In this document: one piece after another, positions 51,661 through 60,179 of the stretch
How positions within the stretch are numbered: the stretch's first letter is position 1
Layout of the letters: each line of letters opens with the position of its first letter
Source: Halococcus thailandensis JCM 13552
Lineage (GTDB): Archaea; Halobacteriota; Halobacteria; Halobacteriales; Halococcaceae
Length of the DNA stretch: 60,476 nucleotides
Reading direction: 5' to 3'
Assembly: GCF_000336715.1 (NCBI RefSeq)
Contig: NZ_AOMF01000171.1
Span: 160,507-220,982, forward strand
Notes under the pieces: generated by a model
Databases searched by the model: none
What the model was told of the DNA's origin: nothing
What the model saw: only the letters and a program-made list of their open reading frames with translations
Position numbers and translations under genes: made by a program

Positions 51661-51935
51661 GGGCGATACTCCACTCGATCGAGCCCACGCTCCGTGCAAC
51701 GAGCGCAGCCCTCAACGAGTCGGTGACGCTGACGGGTGAGACGCCAACTGAAAACCCGTTTCCGTGCCGCCAGATCGACGGATTCGGGCGTGCAACTCTC
51801 GATCGACGAGCTACTGATCGGTACATCTGTGGGCTGTTTGCCGATTGAAGGAATCGGACGATAGAGGTGCTCTGTACGCCACTGATCGGGTGCACGGAGG
51901 TTTTAACCCCGTCCGACACGACAGTTCATTTGCAA

Positions 51936-52181
51936 ATGCTCGACGAAATACGGCGTGCGAACCGGGACACGCGCGCTCAGTACGCTCTCATGGCCGTCTT
52001 CGGCACGCTGTGCATCCTCGCCGCGTTCGCACCGCTCCAGGAGTCGATCCGCATCACGACCGTCGGGACGCTCTTCGGGTTCACCGCCGGGCTCTGGGTC
52101 TCGCATCTGTTGCAGGTGGTCCAGAGCGCCGCCGAGGCGAACCGGAACGGGACCGATCCGTCGACCCCGGATTCACAATGA
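51936..52181 (+). CDS. Small two-helix membrane protein
   Basis: This 81-residue protein starts MLDEIRRANRDTRAQYALMA, with membrane segments at about 17-33 and 44-62, then a short polar tail. A ttttaacc box (51901-51908) lies about 28 bases before the ATG. It overlaps the next gene by four bases (ATGA), so the two are cotranslated. Function unknown. Confidence 0.72.
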   Translation: MLDEIRRANRDTRAQYALMAVFGTLCILAAFAPLQESIRITTVGTLFGFTAGLWVSHLLQVVQSAAEANRNGTDPSTPDSQ

Positions 52182-52444
52182 GCGAGTCGGAACCGTCGGC
52201 CGATGCCGACACGAGCGACGATCTGAACCGGTTCTCGGAGGACGTCGAGGCACTGACTGGCCGGAACCCCAACATGGGGTCGTTCCTCCTCACCGTCGGG
52301 AGCGTCACCTGCGTGTTCATCGCACTGTTCCAGTTCACGCTGCCGAGCTCGGTCGGCTTTCTCCTCACCGGCGGGGTGCTCATCATCACCGTTCTCAGCG
52401 GTGTCTTCGCGCTGATCCTCGACACGTTGGGCTACTTCGGATAG
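52178..52444 (+). CDS. Small acidic membrane protein
   Basis: This 88-residue protein has an acidic soluble N-terminus (about 1-34, including DDLNRFSEDVEALTGRNPN) and two membrane segments (about 35-53 and 58-82). It starts inside the stop codon of the preceding small membrane gene, which suggests that the two products work together. No family recognised. Confidence 0.7.
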   Translation: MSESEPSADADTSDDLNRFSEDVEALTGRNPNMGSFLLTVGSVTCVFIALFQFTLPSSVGFLLTGGVLIITVLSGVFALILDTLGYFG

Positions 52445-52497
52445 TCGGTACGACGGTGGGGTGACGACCGTGACCCGAATAGCCCGGTTCTGTCGCG

Positions 52498-52506
52498 CAT
52501 TTATGT
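52498..52506 (+). promoter_or_regulatory. Candidate promoter of the small membrane protein at 52531
   Basis: The box catttatgt lies 25-33 bases before the ATG at 52531. Confidence 0.45.
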
Positions 52507-52530
52507 TCGCAACCCCCATAGCACGGGTAC

Positions 52531-52743
52531 ATGGATCGCAACGGTTTCGTGAAACTCTCGCTTTTCGCCTTCGGGCTGATCCTGGTGAGCTTCCTGCTCC
52601 TCGGTTTCTCGCGGCTCGTTCTCCCCTACCGCACGGCGCGCGTTCTCGCCGCACCGACGACCCTGCTCGGGTTCGGGCTGGTCTGCTATCTCCTCGTGCG
52701 AGCTGTGCTGTCGAAACTCCGTCTCGTCGAGATCGAGGAGTGA
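52531..52743 (+). CDS. Small membrane protein upstream of hisD
   Basis: This 70-residue protein, MDRNGFVKLSLFAFGLILVS and onward, has two membrane segments (about 7-27 and 40-58) and a charged tail (LSKLRLVEIEE). Unknown function. hisD starts 42 bases downstream and may be cotranscribed. Confidence 0.68.
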   Translation: MDRNGFVKLSLFAFGLILVSFLLLGFSRLVLPYRTARVLAAPTTLLGFGLVCYLLVRAVLSKLRLVEIEE

Positions 52744-52785
52744 GAGACCACAAACCGTTTTCGCACCGGCCCCCGAGTCGCTCGC

Positions 52786-54066
52786 ATGGACGCCAACACC
52801 GTTGCGGATCTCCCGCCCGACCGGCGGCGGGCGCTGTTCCATCGTGATGCCGGCATCGACGCGATCGCCGGCGATGTCGCCGACATCGTCGAGCGCGTGC
52901 GCGAGGAGGGCGACGTCGCGCTGCGCGAGTATGCCGAGGAGTTCGACGACACGACCGTCGGCACCATCGACGTGTCCGACACCGCCGAGCGCGCTTACGA
53001 CGAGATCGACGACGATCTCAGGGGTGCGATCGAGACCGCTGCCGTCAACATCGAGGAGTTCCACGAGCGCCAGTTGCCCGACGATTGGCGGGAGGATTTC
53101 GACGGTCGCGAGCTCGGGCGGCGCTACCGACCGATCGAGCGCGTCGGTGCGTACGTCCCCGGCGGCGGCGCGGCCTACCCCTCCAGCGCGCTGATGACGG
53201 TCGTTCCGGCCACCGTCGCCGGTGTCGAGCAGGTGGCGGTCGCGACGCCGCCGGCCGACGAGCTCAGTCCCGCGACGCTCGCGGCGCTGCACGTCGCCGG
53301 CGCGGACGCGATCCATCAGGTTGGCGGTGCACAGGCGATCGCCGCGCTCGCCTACGGCACCGAGACGGTCTCGCCGGTCGAGAAGATCGTCGGCCCGGGC
53401 AACCGGTGGGTGACGGCCGCCAAAGCCGCCGTCAGGAACGACTGCGCCATCGATTTCCTCGCGGGGCCGAGCGAGGTCTGCGTGCTCGCCGACGACTCGG
53501 CCGATCCGCAATTCGTCGCGGCCGACCTCGTCGCGCAGGCCGAACACGACCCCGCGGCGTCGGTCGTCGCCGTCACCGACGACGAGGAGCTCGCCGACGA
53601 GATCGTCGCGGCCGTCGACCGACAGATCGAGGAGCGCGAACGCGAGGCAACCATCCGCGAGGCGCTCGACAACGACGCCAGCGGCGTGTTCGTCGCCCGC
53701 TCGATGCCCGAGGCGGTCCTCTTCTGTGAGGAGTACGCCGCCGAGCACCTCTCGATCCAGGCCGAAGACGACGAGGCGCTGCTCGACCGGATCAGCAATG
53801 CGGGCAGCGTCTTCCTCGGCCCGTACAGTCCGGTGGCAGCGGGTGATTACGCCGCCGGGCCGAACCACGTACTGCCGACCGGTGGCCACGCGCGCACCAC
53901 GGGCGGGCTGTCGGTCGAGACGTTCCTGCGATCGACGACGGTCCAGCGACTCTCGTCGGACGCGCTCGACGCGCTCGGCGACACGGTGACGACGCTCGCC
54001 GAGGCCGAGGGGCTTGAGGCCCACGCCGAGAGCGTTCGGATTCGCGATCGATCGGCGTCCGAGTAA
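52786..54066 (+). CDS. hisD: Histidinol dehydrogenase
   Basis: This 426-residue enzyme catalyses the last two oxidation steps of histidine synthesis. Family motifs include RYRPIERVGAYVPGGGAAYPS, VGGAQAIAALAYGTETV, KIVGPGNRWVTAAKAAV and the zinc-site region FLAGPSEVCVLADDSADP, plus EYAAEHLSIQAEDDE and GPNHVLPTGGHAR near the end (read in parts). The length is standard. No other his genes are adjacent. Confidence 0.96.
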   Translation: MDANTVADLPPDRRRALFHRDAGIDAIAGDVADIVERVREEGDVALREYAEEFDDTTVGTIDVSDTAERAYDEIDDDLRGAIETAAVNIEEFHERQLPDDWREDFDGRELGRRYRPIERVGAYVPGGGAAYPSSALMTVVPATVAGVEQVAVATPPADELSPATLAALHVAGADAIHQVGGAQAIAALAYGTETVSPVEKIVGPGNRWVTAAKAAVRNDCAIDFLAGPSEVCVLADDSADPQFVAADLVAQAEHDPAASVVAVTDDEELADEIVAAVDRQIEEREREATIREALDNDASGVFVARSMPEAVLFCEEYAAEHLSIQAEDDEALLDRISNAGSVFLGPYSPVAAGDYAAGPNHVLPTGGHARTTGGLSVETFLRSTTVQRLSSDALDALGDTVTTLAEAEGLEAHAESVRIRDRSASE

Positions 54067-54158
54067 CGATCATGTTCGTTGCCGAGCGTTTGGGCCTGTT
54101 TGGTCCGGAGCCAGCGGCTGCAGCCGGTACGGGCGTCGTCCGCTAACGGGCGGGTCTC

Positions 54159-54170
54159 GAAACCTTCAAA
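54159..54170 (+). promoter_or_regulatory. Candidate promoter of nuoJ1-N
   Basis: tcgaaaccttca combines a BRE-like and a weak TATA-like stretch some 25-36 bases before the nuoJ1 ATG. It suggests that the nuoJ-N genes form their own transcription unit after hisD. Confidence 0.35.
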
Positions 54171-54194
54171 CACTATCCCATATGAGGTGGCACA

Positions 54195-54467
54195 ATGGCA
54201 GCATTACCGTACGAGACGGCCGCGTTTGCGCTGTTCGCGCTCGTCACCATCGCGGGTGCTTTCGGCGTCGTCCTGATGGAGGACGTCTGGCACTCAGCGC
54301 TCATGCTCGGGGTGACGCTGTTGAGCGTCGCCATCCACTACGTGATGATGAGCGCCGAGTTCCTCGCCGCGATGCAGATACTCGTCTACGTCGGCGGGGT
54401 GCTCATCCTCATCACCTTCGCCGTCATGCTGACACGGGTTGACGATCCGAAGGAGGCAGTGTCGTGA
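54195..54467 (+). CDS. nuoJ1: NADH dehydrogenase-like complex I subunit J, part 1
   Basis: This 90-residue protein corresponds to the N-terminal half of bacterial NuoJ. It has three membrane segments (about 8-28, 31-49 and 55-77), with EDVWHSALMLGVTLLSVAIHYVMM and FLAAMQILVYVGGVLILITFAVM (in parts). NuoJ contributes to the proton path. In haloarchaea the gene is split into J1 and J2. It ends in a GTGA overlap with nuoJ2. Confidence 0.9.
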   Translation: MAALPYETAAFALFALVTIAGAFGVVLMEDVWHSALMLGVTLLSVAIHYVMMSAEFLAAMQILVYVGGVLILITFAVMLTRVDDPKEAVS

Positions 54468-54874
54468 CTACCCGTCCGCGCCTGCGGCTCGGCAGCCATC
54501 TCCTCCCCGGGCTCATCGCGGTCGCGCTGTTCGTCGTCTTCGCCGCCGTCTTCCTGACGAGCTCGTTCGACGCCCCCGCGGGCTTTCCCGGCGGCGGCTC
54601 GGTGACGGCGTCGATCGGCTACGCGCTGTTCAGTCTCGACGGCGGTGCGTATCCCAGCGAGGGCTTTCTGATCGCCTTCGAGATCATCGATCTCGCGCTC
54701 GTGGCGGCGCTCGCGGCCGCGGTGATGCTCGCGAAAACTGAAGAGAACGGTCATATCGCCGGTGCGCTGCGGTTCGTCTCGCCCGACCGCGACGCCGACG
54801 ACGAATCCGAAACCGACGCCGAGACCGCTGCCAGGGCCGACGGTGGCCGTGACGTCGAGGAGGACGGTCGCTGA
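54464..54874 (+). CDS. nuoJ2: Complex I subunit J, part 2
   Basis: This 136-residue protein provides the C-terminal half of NuoJ. A hydrophobic segment (about 12-32) and another near 60-88, with FLIAFEIIDLALVAALAAAVMLAK (in part), are followed by an acidic C-terminal tail (about 100-136). Translation starts at a GTG overlapping the nuoJ1 stop. It overlaps nuoK by one base. Confidence 0.87.
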   Translation: MTTRPRLRLGSHLLPGLIAVALFVVFAAVFLTSSFDAPAGFPGGGSVTASIGYALFSLDGGAYPSEGFLIAFEIIDLALVAALAAAVMLAKTEENGHIAGALRFVSPDRDADDESETDAETAARADGGRDVEEDGR

Positions 54875-55176
54875 TGGTCCCCGTTCAGTATTACCTTCTC
54901 CTGTCGGCAGGGCTGTTCTGCGTCGGTCTGTTCGGCATCCTCACTCGCCGCAACGCGCTCGTCTTCCTGATGAGCGTCGAGATCATGCTCACCGCCGCCA
55001 ACATCAACTTCGTTGCCTTTTCGTTCCAGCACGGGAATCTCACCGGACAGGTGTTCAGTTTGTTCACGATCGCACTCGCCGCGGCGGAAGTCGCGGTCGG
55101 CATCGGCATCGTCCTCGTCCTCTACCGCAACTTCCGCGGCGTGGACGTGACTGAAGCAGCGACAATGAGGTGGTAA
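54874..55176 (+). CDS. nuoK: Complex I subunit K
   Basis: This 100-residue antiporter-like NuoK has three membrane segments. The conserved LFCVGLFGILTRRNALVFLMSVEIMLTAANIN (read in parts) carries the membrane Glu, and ALAAAEVAVGIGIVLVLYRNF carries the second conserved Glu. Standard length. It starts within the nuoJ2 stop codon. Confidence 0.95.
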   Translation: MVPVQYYLLLSAGLFCVGLFGILTRRNALVFLMSVEIMLTAANINFVAFSFQHGNLTGQVFSLFTIALAAAEVAVGIGIVLVLYRNFRGVDVTEAATMRW

Positions 55177-55178
55177 CG

Positions 55179-57179
55179 ATGGTGGCATTCGACTACGCGC
55201 CGGCGATCGCGCTCCTGCCGTTCGCCTCGTTCGTCATCGCGCTCTTCGCGGGCAAGTACATGCCCAAACGCGGCGCGCTCGCGGGCATCCTCGCCACCGG
55301 CGGTTCGCTCGTGCTCTCGATCTGGATGGCGCTCACGGTGGCCGGCGGCGAGACCTACAACGAGGAGCTCTACACGTTCGTCTCGCCGGAAGCGTTCGAT
55401 CTCCATCTCGGCATCCTCGTCGACCCGCTCGCGGCGCTCATGCTCGTCATCGTCTCACTCGTAGCCTTCCTCGTCCACATCTTCAGCCTCGGATACATGA
55501 ACGACGAGGGCGAGACCGGTCTGCCGCGCTACTACGCCGGGCTCGGTTTGTTCACGGCGAGCATGCTCGGCTTCGTCCTCGCCGACAACCTGTTCATGGC
55601 GTTCATGTTCTTCGAGATGGTCGGCCTCTGCTCGTGGCTGCTCATCGGCTTCTGGTTCCGCGACGACGCGCCGCCGAGCGCCGCGAAGAAGGCGTTCCTG
55701 GTGACGCGCTTCGGGGACTACTTCTTCCTCGTCGGCGTCGTCGGGGTCTTCGTCACCTTCTCGACGGCGACGTACGCCGGCTCGGAGAGCTTCGTCACGC
55801 TCGCCGAGGAGGCGCTCGCGGGCAACGCGGGCGCGGTCAACACCTTCGGCTTCGATCCGCAGACCTGGTTCGCGATCCTCGGGCTGCTCGTGCTCGGCGG
55901 CGTCGTCGGCAAGTCCGCCCAGTTCCCGCTGCACACGTGGCTGCCCGACGCGATGGAGGGCCCCACTCCGGTCTCGGCGCTCATCCACGCCGCGACGATG
56001 GTCGCCGCCGGTGTCTATCTCGTCGCGCGGATGTACGGCTTCTACGCGCTCCTCCCGACCGTGCTCGCGATCATCGCGTTCATCGGCGGGTTCACCGCGC
56101 TGTTCGCCGCGACGATGGCGGTCGTCAAACGCGAGATCAAGCAGGTGCTCGCCTACTCGACGATCAGCCAGTACGGCTACATGATGCTCGGGCTCGGCGT
56201 CGGCGGCTACGTCGCCGCGACCTTCCACCTGATGACCCACGCCTTCTTCAAGGCGCTGCTGTTCCTCGGTGCGGGATCGGTCATCATCGCGATGCACCAC
56301 AACGAGGACATGTGGGACATGGGCGGGCTGAAGGATCGGATGCCCGTCACCTACTACACCTTCCTCGCCGGCTCGCTCGCGCTCGCGGGCATCTTCCCGT
56401 TCGCCGGCTTCTGGTCGAAGGACGAGGTTCTCTACGAGGCGCTCGTCCACGGGCTCAACGACCCGCTCCTGCTCGGCGCGTACGCGATGGGGCTGCTCGC
56501 CGTGCTGTTCACCGGGTTCTACACCTTCCGGATGGTCCTTCTGACCTTCCACGGCGAGCCACGCAGTGAGACGGCCAAGAACCCACACGGCGTCGGCTGG
56601 AACGTCAAGCTTCCGCTGGTCGTGCTGGGGGCGCTCGCGGTCGTCGCCGGCTTCATCAACATGGTGCCGGTGGCCGAGCTCACGGGGGCGAACATCGAGT
56701 TCCTCCACAAGTGGCTCGAACACGGTATCACGGGCGTCACCTCCGAACACTACGGCGAACTGCTCCACGACGTCGCGGGCTATCAGGCGGCCGAACTCAA
56801 TCCGCTGCTCCCCGCCGTGGTCTCGCTGGGGCTCGCACTCGCCGGTGCGGGGCTGGCGTACAGCCTCTACAGCGGTGGCTCGCCGGAGCGACACACCGAT
56901 CGACTCGGCAGTATCAAAACGCTACTCATGAGCAACTACTACCAAGACGAGTATCAAGTCTGGCTGGCGGACGCGACCACGCGGGTCGCGCGTGCGGCCG
57001 ATACGTTCGACCAAGGAGTCATCGACGGCGTCGTCAACGGCGTTTCGAGCGTGAGCCTGTTCTCGGGCAGTCGCATCAAGCGCGTGCAGACCGGGGTCGT
57101 CACCAACTACGCGGCGCTGCTCTCGCTCGGGCTGGTCGCGCTGCTGGTGGTCTTCGGCCTGCTCGGGGGGTGGTTCTGA
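55179..57179 (+). CDS. nuoL: Complex I subunit L
   Basis: This 666-residue proton-pumping subunit has about 16 membrane segments. The hallmark QFPLHTWLPDAMEGPTPVSALIHAATMVAAG (read in parts) precedes AYSTISQYGYMMLGLGVGGY. The C-terminal part includes the long lateral-helix region. I prefer the ATG at 55179; a GTG nine bases earlier lies inside nuoK. The gene abuts nuoM with no gap. Confidence 0.96.
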   Translation: MVAFDYAPAIALLPFASFVIALFAGKYMPKRGALAGILATGGSLVLSIWMALTVAGGETYNEELYTFVSPEAFDLHLGILVDPLAALMLVIVSLVAFLVHIFSLGYMNDEGETGLPRYYAGLGLFTASMLGFVLADNLFMAFMFFEMVGLCSWLLIGFWFRDDAPPSAAKKAFLVTRFGDYFFLVGVVGVFVTFSTATYAGSESFVTLAEEALAGNAGAVNTFGFDPQTWFAILGLLVLGGVVGKSAQFPLHTWLPDAMEGPTPVSALIHAATMVAAGVYLVARMYGFYALLPTVLAIIAFIGGFTALFAATMAVVKREIKQVLAYSTISQYGYMMLGLGVGGYVAATFHLMTHAFFKALLFLGAGSVIIAMHHNEDMWDMGGLKDRMPVTYYTFLAGSLALAGIFPFAGFWSKDEVLYEALVHGLNDPLLLGAYAMGLLAVLFTGFYTFRMVLLTFHGEPRSETAKNPHGVGWNVKLPLVVLGALAVVAGFINMVPVAELTGANIEFLHKWLEHGITGVTSEHYGELLHDVAGYQAAELNPLLPAVVSLGLALAGAGLAYSLYSGGSPERHTDRLGSIKTLLMSNYYQDEYQVWLADATTRVARAADTFDQGVIDGVVNGVSSVSLFSGSRIKRVQTGVVTNYAALLSLGLVALLVVFGLLGGWF

Positions 57180-58703
57180 ATGATCATCGAACTGCTGCTC
57201 GCGTTCTGTCTCATCGGTGCAGTCGTGGTGTTCGTCCTGCCCGACGAGTACGCGCCGGTCGGCGCGCTCACCGCGAGCCTGTTCCCGCTCGTGACGAGTT
57301 TCGTCATGTGGCTCGGCTTCGACGGCTCGGGCAACGCCTTCCTCGAAGGCGGACAGCTCGCCCACGAGACGATGGTCCAGTGGATCTCGCTGGGCCCGTA
57401 CACGATCAACTGGCACGTCGGCGTCGACGGCATCAGCATGCCGCTGGTCGTTCTCGCCACGGTGCTGACGACGCTCGCCATCCTCACGGCGTGGACGCCG
57501 ATCGACGAGCGGCGCTCGCAGTTCTACGGGCTGATGCTGCTGCTCGAAGCGGGCCTGCTCGGCGTGTTCGTCGCGCTCGACTTCTTCGCGTGGCTCGTCT
57601 TCTGGGAGGTCGTGCTGGTTCCGATGTACATGCTCATCGGCGTCTGGGGCGGCCCGCGGCGCAAGTACGCCGCCGTGAAGTTCTTCGTCTACACGAATCT
57701 CGCCACGCTGGTGATGTTCCTCGGGTTCATGGCACTCGTGTTCGGGCTCGGCGATTCGGTGTCGACCCTCGACATGCCCGCGATCACGCAGGCGATCCGC
57801 GCCGGCGAGCTCGGTTCGCTCGCGGGCATCGCGCCGGGAACGATCAAAACTGTCGCCTTCGTCGCCATGTTCGTCGGCTTCGCGGTCAAGGTACCCGTCG
57901 TGCCGGTCCACACGTGGCTGCCCGACGCTCACGTCGAGGCTCCGACGCCCGCCTCGGTGATGCTGGCTGGGGCACTCCTGAAGATGGGCACCTACGCGCT
58001 GCTGCGGTTCAACTTCACGATGCTACCGGACATCGCGGCCGATTTCGCCCCGTTCATCGCGCTGCTGGCGGTCGTCTCGGTCATCTACGGCGCGATGTTG
58101 GCGCTCGCCCAGCAGGATCTCAAGCGGATCGTCGCCTACTCGTCGATCTCGTCGATGGGCTTCGTCATCCTCGGGCTGGTCGCCTACACCGAGTACGGTC
58201 TCGGCGGGGCGACCTTCCAGATGCTCTCGCACGGCCTGCTCTCGGGCCTGCTGTTCGCCTCCGTCGGCGTCATCTACAACACGACGCACACGCGGATGGT
58301 CGGCGACATGTCCGGGCTCGCCGATCGCATGCCCGTCACCACCGGGATGTTCGTCGCCGGATCGTTCGGTTACATGGGGCTGCCGTTCATGGCCGGCTTC
58401 ATGGGTGAGTACTTCATCTTCCAGGGCTCGTTCGCCGCCGACTTCGCCGGCTCGATGGTGTTCACGGCGGTCGCGATGTTCGGCATCGTCATCGTCGCGG
58501 GCTACTTCCTCTACGCGATGCAGCGGACGCTGTTCGGCGAGTACCGCCTCGAAACCGACTACACGGTCGGGCGGGCGGCCGTCCACGACATCGTGCCGCT
58601 GGCGGTGCTGGTCGTACTCGTCATCGTGCTCGGCACCGCGCCGAACATCTTCTTCGACATGATCACCGATGCGGTCGGGCCGATGCTGGGAGGTGGGCTG
58701 TAG
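57180..58703 (+). CDS. nuoM: Complex I subunit M
   Basis: This 507-residue antiporter-like subunit has about 14 membrane segments. Signature regions are FWEVVLVPMYMLIGVWGGPRRKYA, VPVHTWLPDAHVEAPTPASVMLAGALLKMG and AYSSISSMGFVILGL (in parts). It starts at the base after the nuoL stop and ends at the base before nuoN. Confidence 0.96.
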   Translation: MIIELLLAFCLIGAVVVFVLPDEYAPVGALTASLFPLVTSFVMWLGFDGSGNAFLEGGQLAHETMVQWISLGPYTINWHVGVDGISMPLVVLATVLTTLAILTAWTPIDERRSQFYGLMLLLEAGLLGVFVALDFFAWLVFWEVVLVPMYMLIGVWGGPRRKYAAVKFFVYTNLATLVMFLGFMALVFGLGDSVSTLDMPAITQAIRAGELGSLAGIAPGTIKTVAFVAMFVGFAVKVPVVPVHTWLPDAHVEAPTPASVMLAGALLKMGTYALLRFNFTMLPDIAADFAPFIALLAVVSVIYGAMLALAQQDLKRIVAYSSISSMGFVILGLVAYTEYGLGGATFQMLSHGLLSGLLFASVGVIYNTTHTRMVGDMSGLADRMPVTTGMFVAGSFGYMGLPFMAGFMGEYFIFQGSFAADFAGSMVFTAVAMFGIVIVAGYFLYAMQRTLFGEYRLETDYTVGRAAVHDIVPLAVLVVLVIVLGTAPNIFFDMITDAVGPMLGGGL

Positions 58704-60179
58704 ATGGCTCCCCTTCCCGATTGGACGGCGGCCGCACCGGCCATCCTGCTCGGGCTGACGGCGATCGCACTGCTGATCATCGACAGCATCAGCCCGCGCT
58801 CGAAGAACCGGAACCTGCTCGCGGGCACGACGCTCGTGGGGACGCTGGCGGCGCTCGCGGCGGCCGTCGGACTGCTCGTCACCGGGACGGGCACGAACGG
58901 TGGCGTCGCCATCTATGGCGGCCAGATCGTCGTCGACGGGATGAGCCTGTTCTTCACGATCATCTTCACGAGCGTCGCGGCGCTCGTCACGCTCGCGAGC
59001 TACGACTATCTCGCCGGCGAAAACGAACAGGCCGAATACTACGCACTCGTGATGCTCGCGACGACCGGGATGGCGATGATGGCCTCGGCCGGCAGTCTCG
59101 CGCTCGTCTTCGTGAGCTTCGAGCTGCTCTCGCTGCCCTCCTACGCGCTCGTCGCGTTCCTGAAGGACAATCGTGGTAGCGTCGAGGCCAGCCTGAAATA
59201 TCTCCTCGTCGGCGCGCTGTCGTCGGCGATCCTGCTCTACGGTATCAGCCTCGTCTACGGCGTCACCGGCGGGCTGTCGTTCGAGACGATCGCCGCGAAC
59301 ATCCAGAACAGCGGTCTCACGGGCATGCTCGGCATCGGCGTGCTGATGGTGCTCGGCGGGTTCGCGTTCAAGACCGCGAGCGTGCCGTTCCACTTCTGGG
59401 CACCGGAGGCCTACGAGGGCGCGCCGGGACCGATCTCGGCGTTCCTCTCCTCGGCGTCGAAGGCTGCCGGGTTCGTCGTCGCCTTCCGTGTCTTCACCGT
59501 CGCGTTCGGACTCGACATCGTCTCCAGCGTCGACTGGGTGCTCGCCTTCCAGGTGCTCGCGATCGTCACGATGACGCTCGGTAACTTCGCCGCCGCGACC
59601 CAGGATAACGTCAAGCGGATGCTTGCCTACTCCTCGGTCGGTCAGGCGGGCTACGTGCTCATCGGACTGGCCGCCCTCGGTGGCGGGCAGGACGCGCTCG
59701 TACTGGGAATGAGCATGACCCACCTGCTGGTCTACGGGTTCATGAACACCGGCGCCTTCCTGTTCATCGCGCTCGCCGAACACTGGGACATCGGCCGCAC
59801 CTTCGCCGACTACAACGGGCTCGGCTCGCAGGCACCGATCGCCTGCGCCGCGATGTCGGTGTTCATGCTGAGCCTCGCCGGTATCCCGCTCGGCGGCGGG
59901 TTCCTCTCGAAGTACTTCCTGTTCGGCGCGGCCGTCGGTGCGGGCTTCTGGTGGCTCGCGGCAATCGCGATCGTCAACAGCGTGCTCTCGCTGTACTACT
60001 ATCTGCGCGTGGTGCGCGCGATGTGGTTCGAGGAGTCGAACGGCGATCGCACGATCGAGGGCTACCCGCTCGGTCTCTACACCGCCGTCATCGCTGCCGC
60101 AGTCGTCACGGTGCTGCTGATCCCGGCGTTCAACTTCGTCGCCGATCCGGCGGTCGACGCGGCTGCGGCGCTGTTCTAA
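58704..60179 (+). CDS. nuoN: Complex I subunit N
   Basis: This 491-residue antiporter-like subunit completes the pump trio. FELLSLPSYALVAFLKDNRGSVEASLKYLLVGALSS, PFHFWAPEAYEGAPGPISAFLSSASKAAGF and AYSSVGQAGYVLIGLAALGGG are typical of NuoN (each read in part). It is the last gene of the operon and the last gene in the window. Confidence 0.96.
   Translation: MAPLPDWTAAAPAILLGLTAIALLIIDSISPRSKNRNLLAGTTLVGTLAALAAAVGLLVTGTGTNGGVAIYGGQIVVDGMSLFFTIIFTSVAALVTLASYDYLAGENEQAEYYALVMLATTGMAMMASAGSLALVFVSFELLSLPSYALVAFLKDNRGSVEASLKYLLVGALSSAILLYGISLVYGVTGGLSFETIAANIQNSGLTGMLGIGVLMVLGGFAFKTASVPFHFWAPEAYEGAPGPISAFLSSASKAAGFVVAFRVFTVAFGLDIVSSVDWVLAFQVLAIVTMTLGNFAAATQDNVKRMLAYSSVGQAGYVLIGLAALGGGQDALVLGMSMTHLLVYGFMNTGAFLFIALAEHWDIGRTFADYNGLGSQAPIACAAMSVFMLSLAGIPLGGGFLSKYFLFGAAVGAGFWWLAAIAIVNSVLSLYYYLRVVRAMWFEESNGDRTIEGYPLGLYTAVIAAAVVTVLLIPAFNFVADPAVDAAAALF

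Noticed and set aside
51331-51699. A 122-codon minus-strand reading frame across the hairpin region
   Set aside because: The translation is Arg/Ser/Gly-rich without any domain or the acidic composition of halophilic proteins, and the DNA is organised as hairpins instead.
51368-51700. RNase P RNA or SRP RNA gene
   Set aside because: The highly structured region lacks GAGGAAAGTCC and other RNase P core motifs, and the SRP S-domain GGAAGG/AGCA pattern, on both strands as far as I can see.
55455-56894. Long minus-strand frames opposite nuoL and nuoM-nuoN
   Set aside because: They mirror certain membrane-subunit genes. High GC content removes stop codons from the opposite frames.
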